Shown: in pieces, positions 1-5,447 of the stretch | Numbering within the stretch: position 1 is the first letter of the stretch | Layout: the number at the start of each line of letters is the position of its first letter | Source: Ruminococcaceae bacterium UBA2656 | Lineage (GTDB): Bacteria > Bacillota > Clostridia > Oscillospirales > Acutalibacteraceae | Length of the DNA: 23,075 nt | Direction: 5' to 3' | Assembly: GCA_002359465.1 (NCBI GenBank) | Contig: DENA01000010.1 | Location: forward strand, 1 to 23,075 | Notes under the pieces: generated by a model | What the model was told of the DNA's origin: nothing | Database searches by the model: none | The model's input: only the letters and a program-made list of their open reading frames with translations | Position numbers and translations under genes: made by a program

Positions 1-268
1 ATATGCACGATACAGCACCGGCCGTCGCGGTCAAGCCGGTAAGGGCGTAAACGGTGCCGGATTTGGCGCAGGAAAGCTGTTCAATCGCACCGGTATTTAT
101 TGCTTTGCATATTGTGTTGAATATGTTTGCCTGCCCTTTGTCACCCGCTTGAGAGTAATCGGAAACATCCTGAAAAGACACAGTACCATCGGCATTATTA
201 ATCAAGTTGTACTTTCGCAATGTACCAGATGCCAATATCGCGTCTTTATAATCCGCCTTCAAATTCAT
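1..268 (-). CDS. Partial phage tail-region protein, cut by the left edge
   Basis: An ATG at 268 opens a frame that stays open to the window edge (89 codons visible). It begins MNLKADYKDAILASGTLRKY and continues through a segment rich in Gly, Ala, Thr and Ser. The start overlaps the stop of the upstream 136-aa gene by 4 nt (ATGA), the arrangement of translationally coupled genes, so I take this start with good confidence. The position, right after the distal tail genes, suggests a tail-tip, fibre-associated or other structural protein. I recognise no domain in the visible part and the C-terminus is missing, so the function is left open. Confidence 0.7.
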   Translation of the reverse strand, partial: MNLKADYKDAILASGTLRKYNLINNADGTVSFQDVSDYSQAGDKGQANIFNTICKAINTGAIEQLSCAKSGTVYALTGLTATAGAVSCI

Positions 269-675
269 AATTCATCAACTCCTGTCCCCATTGTGAAAGG
301 CATCTGTTTTAGGCAGTTCCACTGTCCTACCATTGCGTCATGCAGCCGCGAAATATTTGATTCGATAATGTTCAGTTGCTTGTAATCCCAGCCGTTTCCG
401 CCACCAACGTAGCGGCTCATGGAATCGTCCTGCGGCGGTTTGAAAAGGTTATTTTCCAGCGCCGTCACGTTATCCACAATGTTATTGAGAAACGTATCTG
501 CCGGGAATCCATCAATCGTAAAATCTCCCATCGTAATCACGGGAAAATCTGCATACATTTTCGTTGAGAAATCCTTTATGTACTGGATATTTCCCTTTAT
601 CCGGATATAATCCGGGTCCAGATTGAAATAGTCATTTGCCGTCCAGTCTGTTTTCGGCGTTACCCAGTCAGCCAT
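265..675 (-). CDS. Hypothetical phage protein downstream of the tail hub-like gene
   Basis: A 136-aa protein, beginning MADWVTPKTDWTANDYFNLD. Its start overlaps the end of the 736-aa tail gene by 8 nt (the upstream stop codon lies inside its first codons), with the SD-like GGCGGTGAAG just ahead, and its stop overlaps the next gene by 4 nt, so the three are probably co-translated. The sequence is acidic and aromatic-rich at the N-terminus (DW, DYFNLDPDY), with a predicted helical middle and a Gly-rich turn (YVGGGNGWDY). Short proteins of this kind commonly follow the baseplate/tail-lysin gene in Firmicute siphophages. I recognise no catalytic motif. A role in the distal tail or in receptor-binding assembly is inferred from position only. 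Confidence 0.8.
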   Translation of the reverse strand: MADWVTPKTDWTANDYFNLDPDYIRIKGNIQYIKDFSTKMYADFPVITMGDFTIDGFPADTFLNNIVDNVTALENNLFKPPQDDSMSRYVGGGNGWDYKQLNIIESNISRLHDAMVGQWNCLKQMPFTMGTGVDEL

Positions 676-2878
676 TCATCTTCACCGCCTTTACCGTGCC
701 GCTCAGTGCGCCGTTGAATTCGATTTTGTGTTCCATAATCCGTGCCGGGAACAGTCCTTCAAATTCGCTTTCCATATATACAAGGTCGTGCGCATCTGCT
801 TCCGGGTTCCCACGATAGCCAGTCGTAAGGGAATTCCGCTTTCCGAAATAGTCAGCAATCCAGACCGCCGTATTTTGCGCGTTCGTCAAGTCGGTAATCA
901 GCGGATTCGTGAGAGCTGGCTTATCCTCCCCCTGCGGGTTGATCTGTTTCACTACGCCCACAGACGCGGTTGTAAGCATCTTTCCGGTTATGGAGAGCGT
1001 TGCAGTTCCGGATCCGGAAATCACCAGAACCGAATAATATGTGTAATGTTCCTGCACTGTAATTGTTCCGCCAGTAAGTGACGCTGAAATTTCAGTCGCC
1101 GCGTCGTGCGAGATATTTAATGTAATGGCGCCATTTAGCGTAATGTCCTGATGATAGATTTCCGTCGCGGCGGAAGCCGGTACATAACTATAGCAATTCA
1201 CGGTTACGGTTTTCACTTGAGAGCTTTTCTCCACAGTCGGTCTGCTGGACGCCGTGCTGAAATCGATTCGCATGTCGTTGACGCGACCTGAGCCGATCTG
1301 CGCAATTGTTGCACGGTGGGTCCCACGGCACCACTTATGAATTTCAATCTCGATACGGTCTGTCTTGCCGACGGAATGCTCCACGGTATACGTCACAGCC
1401 GTGTTCCCCGTTATGGAAACGCGGTCGATCTCGGCACCGGCCAGTTTATATATGACATCGAAGTCCGTCGCGTATTCATTGTCAATATTATCGAATGTGA
1501 TCGGAATCTGAAACGCGGAATATGGGAAGGAATACGTCCAGTAAAACACTGGATACACTGTGAATATGCCGTCGGCGCCGCAAATCTTGTCCGACACAAA
1601 GCCGGTTCGAATGTATGGCCCGGAAGCCGGAAGAAGAATTTTTATTCCAGCCGTTTTCCATGAATTCGGCAGAAAGTCTGCATACTTCGCGGTTGGTAAG
1701 TCTTCATCGTTGTAGGCGCTGTCCGAATCGCTGAAAACCGTATGGCCGTTATCCCCTATCGTGATGGTTGGGTCGAGGGCGATTTCCAGTTTGATATAGC
1801 CGTTCCGGTCGGTATAAAGGATACATTGCCCGGCGTTCGCAATGATCTGTAAACATTCCCGGTGTGTGGCGACCGGCAGGGCAGCTCTCGTGAAAACGGA
1901 TTTCAAGTGATCGTCGATCATATAATGCTCAACCCCTGCATCCTGTAAAACTTCTTTTGCAAGGTCGTACAGGCTAATTCCGCTTGGGTGGTACATCCCC
2001 TTTTGAAACATACTGGTCAGTCTACACAAATTATCAATCGCAGTGAAAATTGCCTGGTTATCGGATGTAACGGGTGTGCCCTCTGATGTGAGACTATCTC
2101 CAAGAATCCATTCGATAGAGCCGTCGTCCAGTTCGTATCCATACTCGACTTTAAGCGGCTGCTGGGAAGATAAATAAGAATACAGGCCGGAGGGATTCAG
2201 GGGATTGTAAATCTGCTGCCGATTGTCAATGGTGAAAGAAAACTGCTTCTGCGTCAGAGACAGGGACAGAAAATCAACACTGCTGGAAAAACTCGTTTTT
2301 ATGAGTTCTTTGTTCCCAAAATAAACAGTCTGACCGAACTGCAGCCGATTCAGCCGGACACGGCGTCCAGCGGCCGGGCTCTTTATGAAGTCAATCGTAA
2401 TCTGCGCCACGTCTTCCAGCCGGTCCGGCATGACGTATTTCTCCGAATCGGGGAAATAATTGGTGCCGTTTACTTTGATTTCTTGCGGAACCTGCCCTGT
2501 GGGAAACGTAAACGTCAGGCCGTAAATATCCTGTGCATCCGAGAATGTTACGGTAATGGTCGGGTCTATCGCAAAAGTATTATCGCTGCCGGACACCGCC
2601 TCAGATACATATCCGTCATAATTGTATGGGCCTGCCGCCGGAAGAAGAAATTGCTTGCCGTCCGCCCGCCAATAATCTTTCTCGAATGTGGCATAATCGT
2701 GATCCGGGAGGATATCGTCGTTCAGATTCAGATTCCCGTATGGCGTGTGGCCATTGTCCGCAAATTTGGCCTGCTGCCCTGCAATAAGATTAAACACGCC
2801 GTAAGACACACGGACATAAGACCGGTTTCGAAACTTATGCTGTATCTGTTCTTTATAGGCTGTGCTTACGGCTTGCAT
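668..2878 (-). CDS. Large distal-tail / tail hub-like structural protein
   Basis: A 736-aa protein, the second gene after the tape measure in the direction of transcription once the inserted block is passed, where siphophages encode distal tail and tail-associated hub proteins. It is beta-rich and has an internal duplication. DNGHT at residues 41-45 is followed 37 residues on by LLPAAGPY (78-85). DNGHT at 376-380 is followed 39 residues on by LLPASGPY (415-422). Flanking residues (GYVSEAVSGSDNTF versus GFVSDKICGADGIF) also align. This suggests two carbohydrate-binding or jelly-roll-like modules inserted in a hub scaffold. The ATG lies 2 nt after the previous gene's stop, with SD-like GAGGATG ahead. 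No peptidase motif was recognised. A structural or receptor-contact role is inferred; the exact family is not certain. Confidence 0.75.
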   Translation of the reverse strand: MQAVSTAYKEQIQHKFRNRSYVRVSYGVFNLIAGQQAKFADNGHTPYGNLNLNDDILPDHDYATFEKDYWRADGKQFLLPAAGPYNYDGYVSEAVSGSDNTFAIDPTITVTFSDAQDIYGLTFTFPTGQVPQEIKVNGTNYFPDSEKYVMPDRLEDVAQITIDFIKSPAAGRRVRLNRLQFGQTVYFGNKELIKTSFSSSVDFLSLSLTQKQFSFTIDNRQQIYNPLNPSGLYSYLSSQQPLKVEYGYELDDGSIEWILGDSLTSEGTPVTSDNQAIFTAIDNLCRLTSMFQKGMYHPSGISLYDLAKEVLQDAGVEHYMIDDHLKSVFTRAALPVATHRECLQIIANAGQCILYTDRNGYIKLEIALDPTITIGDNGHTVFSDSDSAYNDEDLPTAKYADFLPNSWKTAGIKILLPASGPYIRTGFVSDKICGADGIFTVYPVFYWTYSFPYSAFQIPITFDNIDNEYATDFDVIYKLAGAEIDRVSITGNTAVTYTVEHSVGKTDRIEIEIHKWCRGTHRATIAQIGSGRVNDMRIDFSTASSRPTVEKSSQVKTVTVNCYSYVPASAATEIYHQDITLNGAITLNISHDAATEISASLTGGTITVQEHYTYYSVLVISGSGTATLSITGKMLTTASVGVVKQINPQGEDKPALTNPLITDLTNAQNTAVWIADYFGKRNSLTTGYRGNPEADAHDLVYMESEFEGLFPARIMEHKIEFNGALSGTVKAVKMNG

Positions 2879-2879
2879 T

Positions 2880-3278
2880 TTAGTTCACATCCTCTAAGAT
2901 TCCGTAGTCAATGATATTGACTTTGCAGTCTTTATACTCAATTATTGCCCCGGTTGTCTGATCCACTTTCCACACCGTATCTGTCCAATCACCGGGATAC
3001 ATCGTTATCTTCTTCCATGTGTTAAAAAGAGGATGAAAAAATACGATATCGAGCCTAAATTTATCAACCTGCTGCAAAATAGCAGTCCACTGGGGTGCCT
3101 TCAAAATAGGCCAAAAAAGTCCTTCGAGTTTGACTTGCGTGCGGCCGACTTTCTGGCCGACAACTTCATTGTTGGCGTTTCTCCCAGCAGAGACCGTTTG
3201 AACGCCAACGTGTTGCAAACCGCGTCCAGGTGCAGGGAGCACGATTTCGTTCATGATGATAAAAGGATGGGCCGTAAT
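2880..3278 (-). CDS. Phage tail protein (distal-tail type), start codon ambiguous
   Basis: A protein of about 130 aa with the pattern APGRGLQHVGVQTVSAGRNA, then GQKVGRTQVKLE, seen in a common small Firmicute siphophage tail protein encoded between the tape measure and the hub. The start is unclear. The first ATG (3254) has no SD. The only strong SD (AGGGGGTGAG, about 3281-3290) points to ATT at 3278 or ACG at 3275, giving an N-terminus reading ITAHPFIIMNE. An upstream ATG at 3335 is in frame, but it would make the protein begin inside a terminator-like hairpin (3300-3333), giving an implausible leader rich in F, L and G. I chose 3278. It is transcribed from its own promoter (3356-3384), needed because the rightward accessory block separates it from the tape measure gene. 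Confidence 0.75.
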   Translation of the reverse strand: MTAHPFIIMNEIVLPAPGRGLQHVGVQTVSAGRNANNEVVGQKVGRTQVKLEGLFWPILKAPQWTAILQQVDKFRLDIVFFHPLFNTWKKITMYPGDWTDTVWKVDQTTGAIIEYKDCKVNIIDYGILEDVN

Positions 3279-3289
3279 CTCACCCCCTA

Positions 3290-3333
3290 GAAACAAAAAG
3301 AGCCCGACAAACCGGTTAAGGTTTATCGGGCTC
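3290..3333 (-). terminator. Cassette C hairpin: terminator-like stem between promoter and tail gene
   Basis: Read on the minus strand, GAGCCCGATAAACC pairs with GGTTTGTCGGGCTC (14 pairs, one G-U) around a 6-nt loop, followed by CTTTTTGTTT. An ATGAG motif overlaps the start of the stem (3335-3331). The hairpin lies downstream of its promoter and upstream of the gene it should serve, so it is placed as an attenuator rather than as an end-of-operon terminator. It is one of four related cassettes in the window. Confidence 0.7.
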
Positions 3334-3355
3334 ATGGCCTCTAATTTATAATTTT

Positions 3356-3384
3356 AGTATAGCACATAATTTCATAACTTTCAA
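3356..3384 (-). promoter_or_regulatory. Promoter of cassette C (leftward, distal tail genes)
   Basis: On the minus strand TTGAAA (3384-3379) and TATACT (3361-3356) are separated by exactly 17 bp; the -10 is preceded by TATGTGC, as in cassette A. The predicted RNA start is near 3349, about 15 nt before the ATGAG motif. It diverges from the rightward promoter at 3416. Confidence 0.7.
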
Positions 3385-3385
3385 T

Positions 3386-3409
3386 ATATTGTACTATATA
3401 TTGTACTAT
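3386..3409. repeat. Two perfect tandem 12-bp repeats between divergent promoters
   Basis: ATATTGTACTAT occurs twice back to back (3386-3397 and 3398-3409). Each unit is close to palindromic around GTAC. The pair lies between the leftward -35 (3379-3384) and the rightward -35 (3416-3421), so a bound regulator would touch both promoters. Candidate operator. Confidence 0.65.
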
Positions 3410-3415
3410 TAAGTA

Positions 3416-3445
3416 TTGACATTCCATAATAGGTTATGTTAAGAT
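3416..3445 (+). promoter_or_regulatory. Promoter of cassette D (rightward, accessory block)
   Basis: TTGACA at 3416-3421, then an extended -10 (TG at 3437-3438, TAAGAT at 3440-3445) with an 18-bp spacer. An ATGAG motif follows at 3458-3462 and the hairpin at 3470. It should drive the 43-aa ORF and perhaps the BRO gene. Confidence 0.6.
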
Positions 3446-3469
3446 TATAAGCACAATATGAGCTTCTAG

Positions 3470-3531
3470 AAGGCCAATAAACAATTGACACGTTGAGTGT
3501 CTTTGTTTGTTGGCCTTTTTTGCGTTTGAAA
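3470..3531 (+). terminator. Cassette D hairpin ahead of the 43-aa ORF
   Basis: Left arm AAGGCCAATAAACAA and right arm TTGTTTGTTGGCCTT pair with one U-G wobble. The stem continues inward to GACAC/GTGTC and is followed by six T residues. It precedes the SD AAAGGAGGTGA of the 43-aa ORF by only a few nucleotides, so read-through or antitermination would be needed to express that gene. Confidence 0.7.
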
Positions 3532-3544
3532 GGAGGTGACAACA

Positions 3545-3676
3545 GTGACCGAAGCAGCAAGAATCGCGCGAGCAGAATATGTAAAGAGGTGGAGAAAAGA
3601 AAATCCTGACAAAGTGAAAGCCCAGCAAGAGCGCTATTGGGAGCGCAAAGCAAAAGAAGTAGAAAAAAATAAGTAA
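3545..3676 (+). CDS. Small basic phage protein, 43 aa
   Basis: A GTG start 7 nt after a full SD (AAAGGAGGTGA) encodes 43 residues and ends at TAA 3674-3676. The peptide is highly charged and helical. It begins with TEAARIARAEYVKRWRKENP after the initiator, and continues with Gln-Glu-Arg and Trp-Glu-Arg-Lys repeats. Such short Arg/Lys/Glu-rich proteins with a KRWRKENP-type motif recur in Firmicute prophages; I know of no established function, and nucleic-acid binding is only suggested by the charge. It is the first gene of the rightward accessory block and sits directly behind the cassette D hairpin. Confidence 0.7.
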   Translation: MTEAARIARAEYVKRWRKENPDKVKAQQERYWERKAKEVEKNK

Positions 3677-3709
3677 TCTGCCAGCCGACCAAAGCGTCAG
3701 ATTACTTAT
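3669..3709. terminator. 12-bp inverted repeat, probable terminator on the minus strand
   Basis: ATAAGTAATCTG (3669-3680) is perfectly repeated in inverse at 3698-3709 with a 17-nt loop. It overlaps the stop codon of the 43-aa ORF. On the minus strand the stem is followed by TTTTTTT, which suits an intrinsic terminator for leftward or antisense transcription; on the plus strand there is no T-run. Confidence 0.5.
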
Positions 3710-3790
3710 CCACATCAAACACCCGACAAGGAATGTTTTCTTGATTATAACATCCTTTGTCTGGCGTTACAACAGAAAGAGGTATTATTA

Positions 3791-4327
3791 ATGACAGACT
3801 TAAAGATTTTTGACAATGAAGAATTTGGTGCTATTCGTGTGATTGATAAAAGCGGTGAACCATGGTTCGTTGGAAAAGATGCGACTGCAGCACTCGGCTA
3901 TGCCAATTCGCGTAAGGCGCTTCTTGACCATGTGGACGATGATGATAAGGGGGTAACGAAACGGAACACCCTTGGAGGTGCGCAGGAAATAACCATCATC
4001 AACGAATCTGGCTTGTACTCCCTGATCTTTTCCAGCAAGCTCCCGAAAGCAAAAGAATTCAAGCGCTGGGTCACTTCCGAAGTTCTCCCATCCATCCGCA
4101 AAACTGGCTCCTATTCCTTACAAGAATATCCCACAAAGTCTACATCGGCGGGAGAAGTTGCCAGCCTGGTCAAATGTGTTGACCGAATCGCAATAGCGAA
4201 ACGTTGCTCTGCTGATGATAGAGCCGAAATAGCGAACGAAATTTGCAAACAGTTTAACATAGTCATTCCAGAATGTTTCACGCAAACAAGCCTTATGGAG
4301 CAAATGGCACTGATCGTAATACATTAA
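3791..4327 (+). CDS. BRO-N domain antirepressor-like protein
   Basis: A 178-aa protein with a BRO-N domain over about residues 4-110. It has the features FDNEEFGAIRVIDKSGEPWF, VGKDATAALGY, DHVDDDDKG, INESGLYSLIFSSKLPKAKEFKRW and VTSEVLPSIRKTGSY, all hallmarks of the phage antirepressor / baculovirus-repeat-ORF family. The remaining 65 residues are a short C-terminal region with no recognised domain. BRO-N proteins bind DNA and often act in the lysis-lysogeny switch or as accessory regulators. SD AAAGAGG lies ahead of the ATG. No strong promoter of its own was seen; an imperfect inverted repeat in its 5' region (3725-3761) may be regulatory. A hairpin terminator follows at 4335. Confidence 0.9.
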   Translation: MTDLKIFDNEEFGAIRVIDKSGEPWFVGKDATAALGYANSRKALLDHVDDDDKGVTKRNTLGGAQEITIINESGLYSLIFSSKLPKAKEFKRWVTSEVLPSIRKTGSYSLQEYPTKSTSAGEVASLVKCVDRIAIAKRCSADDRAEIANEICKQFNIVIPECFTQTSLMEQMALIVIH

Positions 4328-4334
4328 TACAAAT

Positions 4335-4361
4335 GAAGCCGGAGTAATCCGGCTTTACTTT
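4335..4361 (+). terminator. Terminator after the BRO gene
   Basis: AAGCCGG (4335-4341) and CCGGCTT (4348-4354) form a 7-bp stem with a 6-nt loop, followed by TACTTTTTG. It lies just after the BRO stop and separates it from the lipoprotein gene. Confidence 0.7.
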
Positions 4362-4371
4362 TTGGAATTAT

Positions 4372-4380
4372 GTGGTAAGA
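4372..4380 (+). promoter_or_regulatory. Possible extended -10 for the lipoprotein gene
   Basis: TGGTAAGAT is a TGn-extended -10 matching the one at 3437-3445. The -35 is weak (TTTACT, 4353-4358) and overlaps the terminator. It is placed 20 nt before the GTG start. Confidence 0.4.
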
Positions 4381-4400
4381 TATGCGTAGGAGGGGATATT

Positions 4401-4928
4401 GTGAAAAAAATATGGGCTGAAATAATAACACTATTTATGTGCATTGCATTCGTAGGCTGCTCTTCGACTATGCCTCAAACAAGTAGTAGCAATATAGCAA
4501 CGCCTTCGGAGGTCAGAGAAAATTCAAGTCAAAATTCCACCGAGGATGTAAGTTCAAGTGTGGTAAAAGATTTACCTAGCAGTAATTATAAAGATATGGG
4601 TAAAGGAACCCTTGTAATTGCCACTGAAGGCGGCACATCCGAAAATGGAAAAACACCTGTTATTTTTTTGGATAGTGGCGAATCACATAGCTATGCGATT
4701 GGCATTCACGTGAGAGACTTTGACGGGTCAAAGCTATCGTATGTTTATGCTGACGGCTATTTGATTTCTAAAGAGCAATACGCCGACGAAGATTCTTCTG
4801 TCAGGGTTAAAGACGACCGTTTGGCAGTAGGCATGCATAAGATTGAAATTGTGCAGTACGACATTGATAAGCCGGACGGCAAAATGATTAACTACAAATC
4901 AGCATCCTATGAAGTAAAATCGAAATAA
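4401..4928 (+). CDS. Secreted lipoprotein encoded in the prophage accessory block
   Basis: A GTG start at 4401 with SD AGGAGGGG gives 175 aa. The N-terminus is a lipoprotein signal peptide: Lys-Lys, a hydrophobic stretch, then lipobox FVGC with Cys20 as the expected lipidation and anchoring site. Next comes a Ser/Asn/Thr-rich low-complexity linker (about residues 21-65) and a compact beta-rich domain with the features TLVIATEGG, DSGESHSYAIGIHV and SYEVKSK. I recognise no named family for the domain. The gene has its own terminator and stands alone on the strand opposite the tail genes, the usual look of a moron. Prophage lipoproteins beside tail genes can block superinfection (for example Ltp of Streptococcus phage TP-J34); that role here is inference from context. 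Confidence 0.8.
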   Translation: MKKIWAEIITLFMCIAFVGCSSTMPQTSSSNIATPSEVRENSSQNSTEDVSSSVVKDLPSSNYKDMGKGTLVIATEGGTSENGKTPVIFLDSGESHSYAIGIHVRDFDGSKLSYVYADGYLISKEQYADEDSSVRVKDDRLAVGMHKIEIVQYDIDKPDGKMINYKSASYEVKSK

Positions 4929-4931
4929 ATT

Positions 4932-4964
4932 TAGCGCCCGGATATTTCACCGGGCGCTATTTTT
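4932..4964 (+). terminator. Terminator after the lipoprotein gene
   Basis: TAGCGCCCGG (4932-4941) pairs perfectly with CCGGGCGCTA (4950-4959) around an 8-nt loop, followed by a T-run: a textbook intrinsic terminator. Confidence 0.9.
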
Positions 4965-4976
4965 ATGCGCTTACCA

Positions 4977-5005
4977 TTGTTTTCCACTTCTTTCGGTGCT
5001 AGAAT
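4977..5005 (+). promoter_or_regulatory. Promoter of the small membrane protein gene
   Basis: TTGTTT (4977-4982), 17-bp spacer, TAGAAT (5000-5005) with a TG extension (TGCTAGAAT). It is placed directly after the lipoprotein terminator and 23 nt before the ATG. Confidence 0.6.
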
Positions 5006-5028
5006 TATGTCGAAAAGGAGGGAATTTT

Positions 5029-5421
5029 ATGGTATCCCGTAAAAAGGTAGAACTTGCTCCAAAAACTATGGAAATTCTCGTTTACATTGATAAATATTCT
5101 CCTTCAAATGAAAAGCTGAAGCATAAGTTTGGTAAATCTCCGTCACTTTCTTCGCGCTTGCTTGAACTTCAAGACCTTAATCCGCGTCTGATTCAACCAC
5201 AAATGTATTTAGATTTGGGTGATCACACAGTTTTTATAACTACTGATGCAGGTAAACGAATTGTGGAGGACTGGATGGATAAGAAAAGAGCCAATAGAAA
5301 AGACCTTTTACAACGTTCTATTTTAGTGCCAATCATAGCGGCGGTAGTAACCACTGCATTAATAGATTTACTAAAGTGGCTGTTACCGCTGATACAACGA
5401 TGGGTATTACATAATCACTAA
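5029..5421 (+). CDS. Small protein with winged-helix-like domain and C-terminal membrane anchor
   Basis: ATG at 5029 with SD AAAAGGAGGGA gives 130 aa; a longer frame from 4996 would start inside the promoter. Residues 10-85 look like a winged helix: LAPKTMEILVYIDKY, then a serine/leucine-rich recognition-helix-like segment (SPSLSSRLLELQ) and a beta-wing/helix reading VFITTDAGKRIVEDW. A basic stretch (DKKRANRK) precedes a hydrophobic segment at about 97-118 that should span the membrane, leaving a short C-terminal tail. The DNA-binding-like fold tethered to the membrane is unusual. It is a self-contained unit with its own promoter, convergent with the tape measure gene. The function is unknown; immunity or host modulation is possible. 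Confidence 0.75.
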   Translation: MVSRKKVELAPKTMEILVYIDKYSPSNEKLKHKFGKSPSLSSRLLELQDLNPRLIQPQMYLDLGDHTVFITTDAGKRIVEDWMDKKRANRKDLLQRSILVPIIAAVVTTALIDLLKWLLPLIQRWVLHNH

Positions 5422-5447
5422 AAAGATTTTTCATAATTATTTCCTCT

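Noticed and set aside
3458..3469. ATGAG motif as the start of a conserved leader peptide
   Set aside because: The four copies give unrelated frames (3-codon ORFs in B and D, a longer one in A, fusion to the gene in C) and no SD, so a conserved peptide is not supported.
3381..3718. Two minus-strand frames across the D hairpin and the 43-aa ORF
   Set aside because: Leu/Phe/Ser-rich antisense translations of an operator, hairpin and small gene; no SD and no family pattern.
3725..3761. Imperfect stem in front of the BRO gene as a fifth cassette
   Set aside because: Two arm differences, no U-run, no ATGAG motif and no clear promoter; kept only as a possible regulatory repeat.
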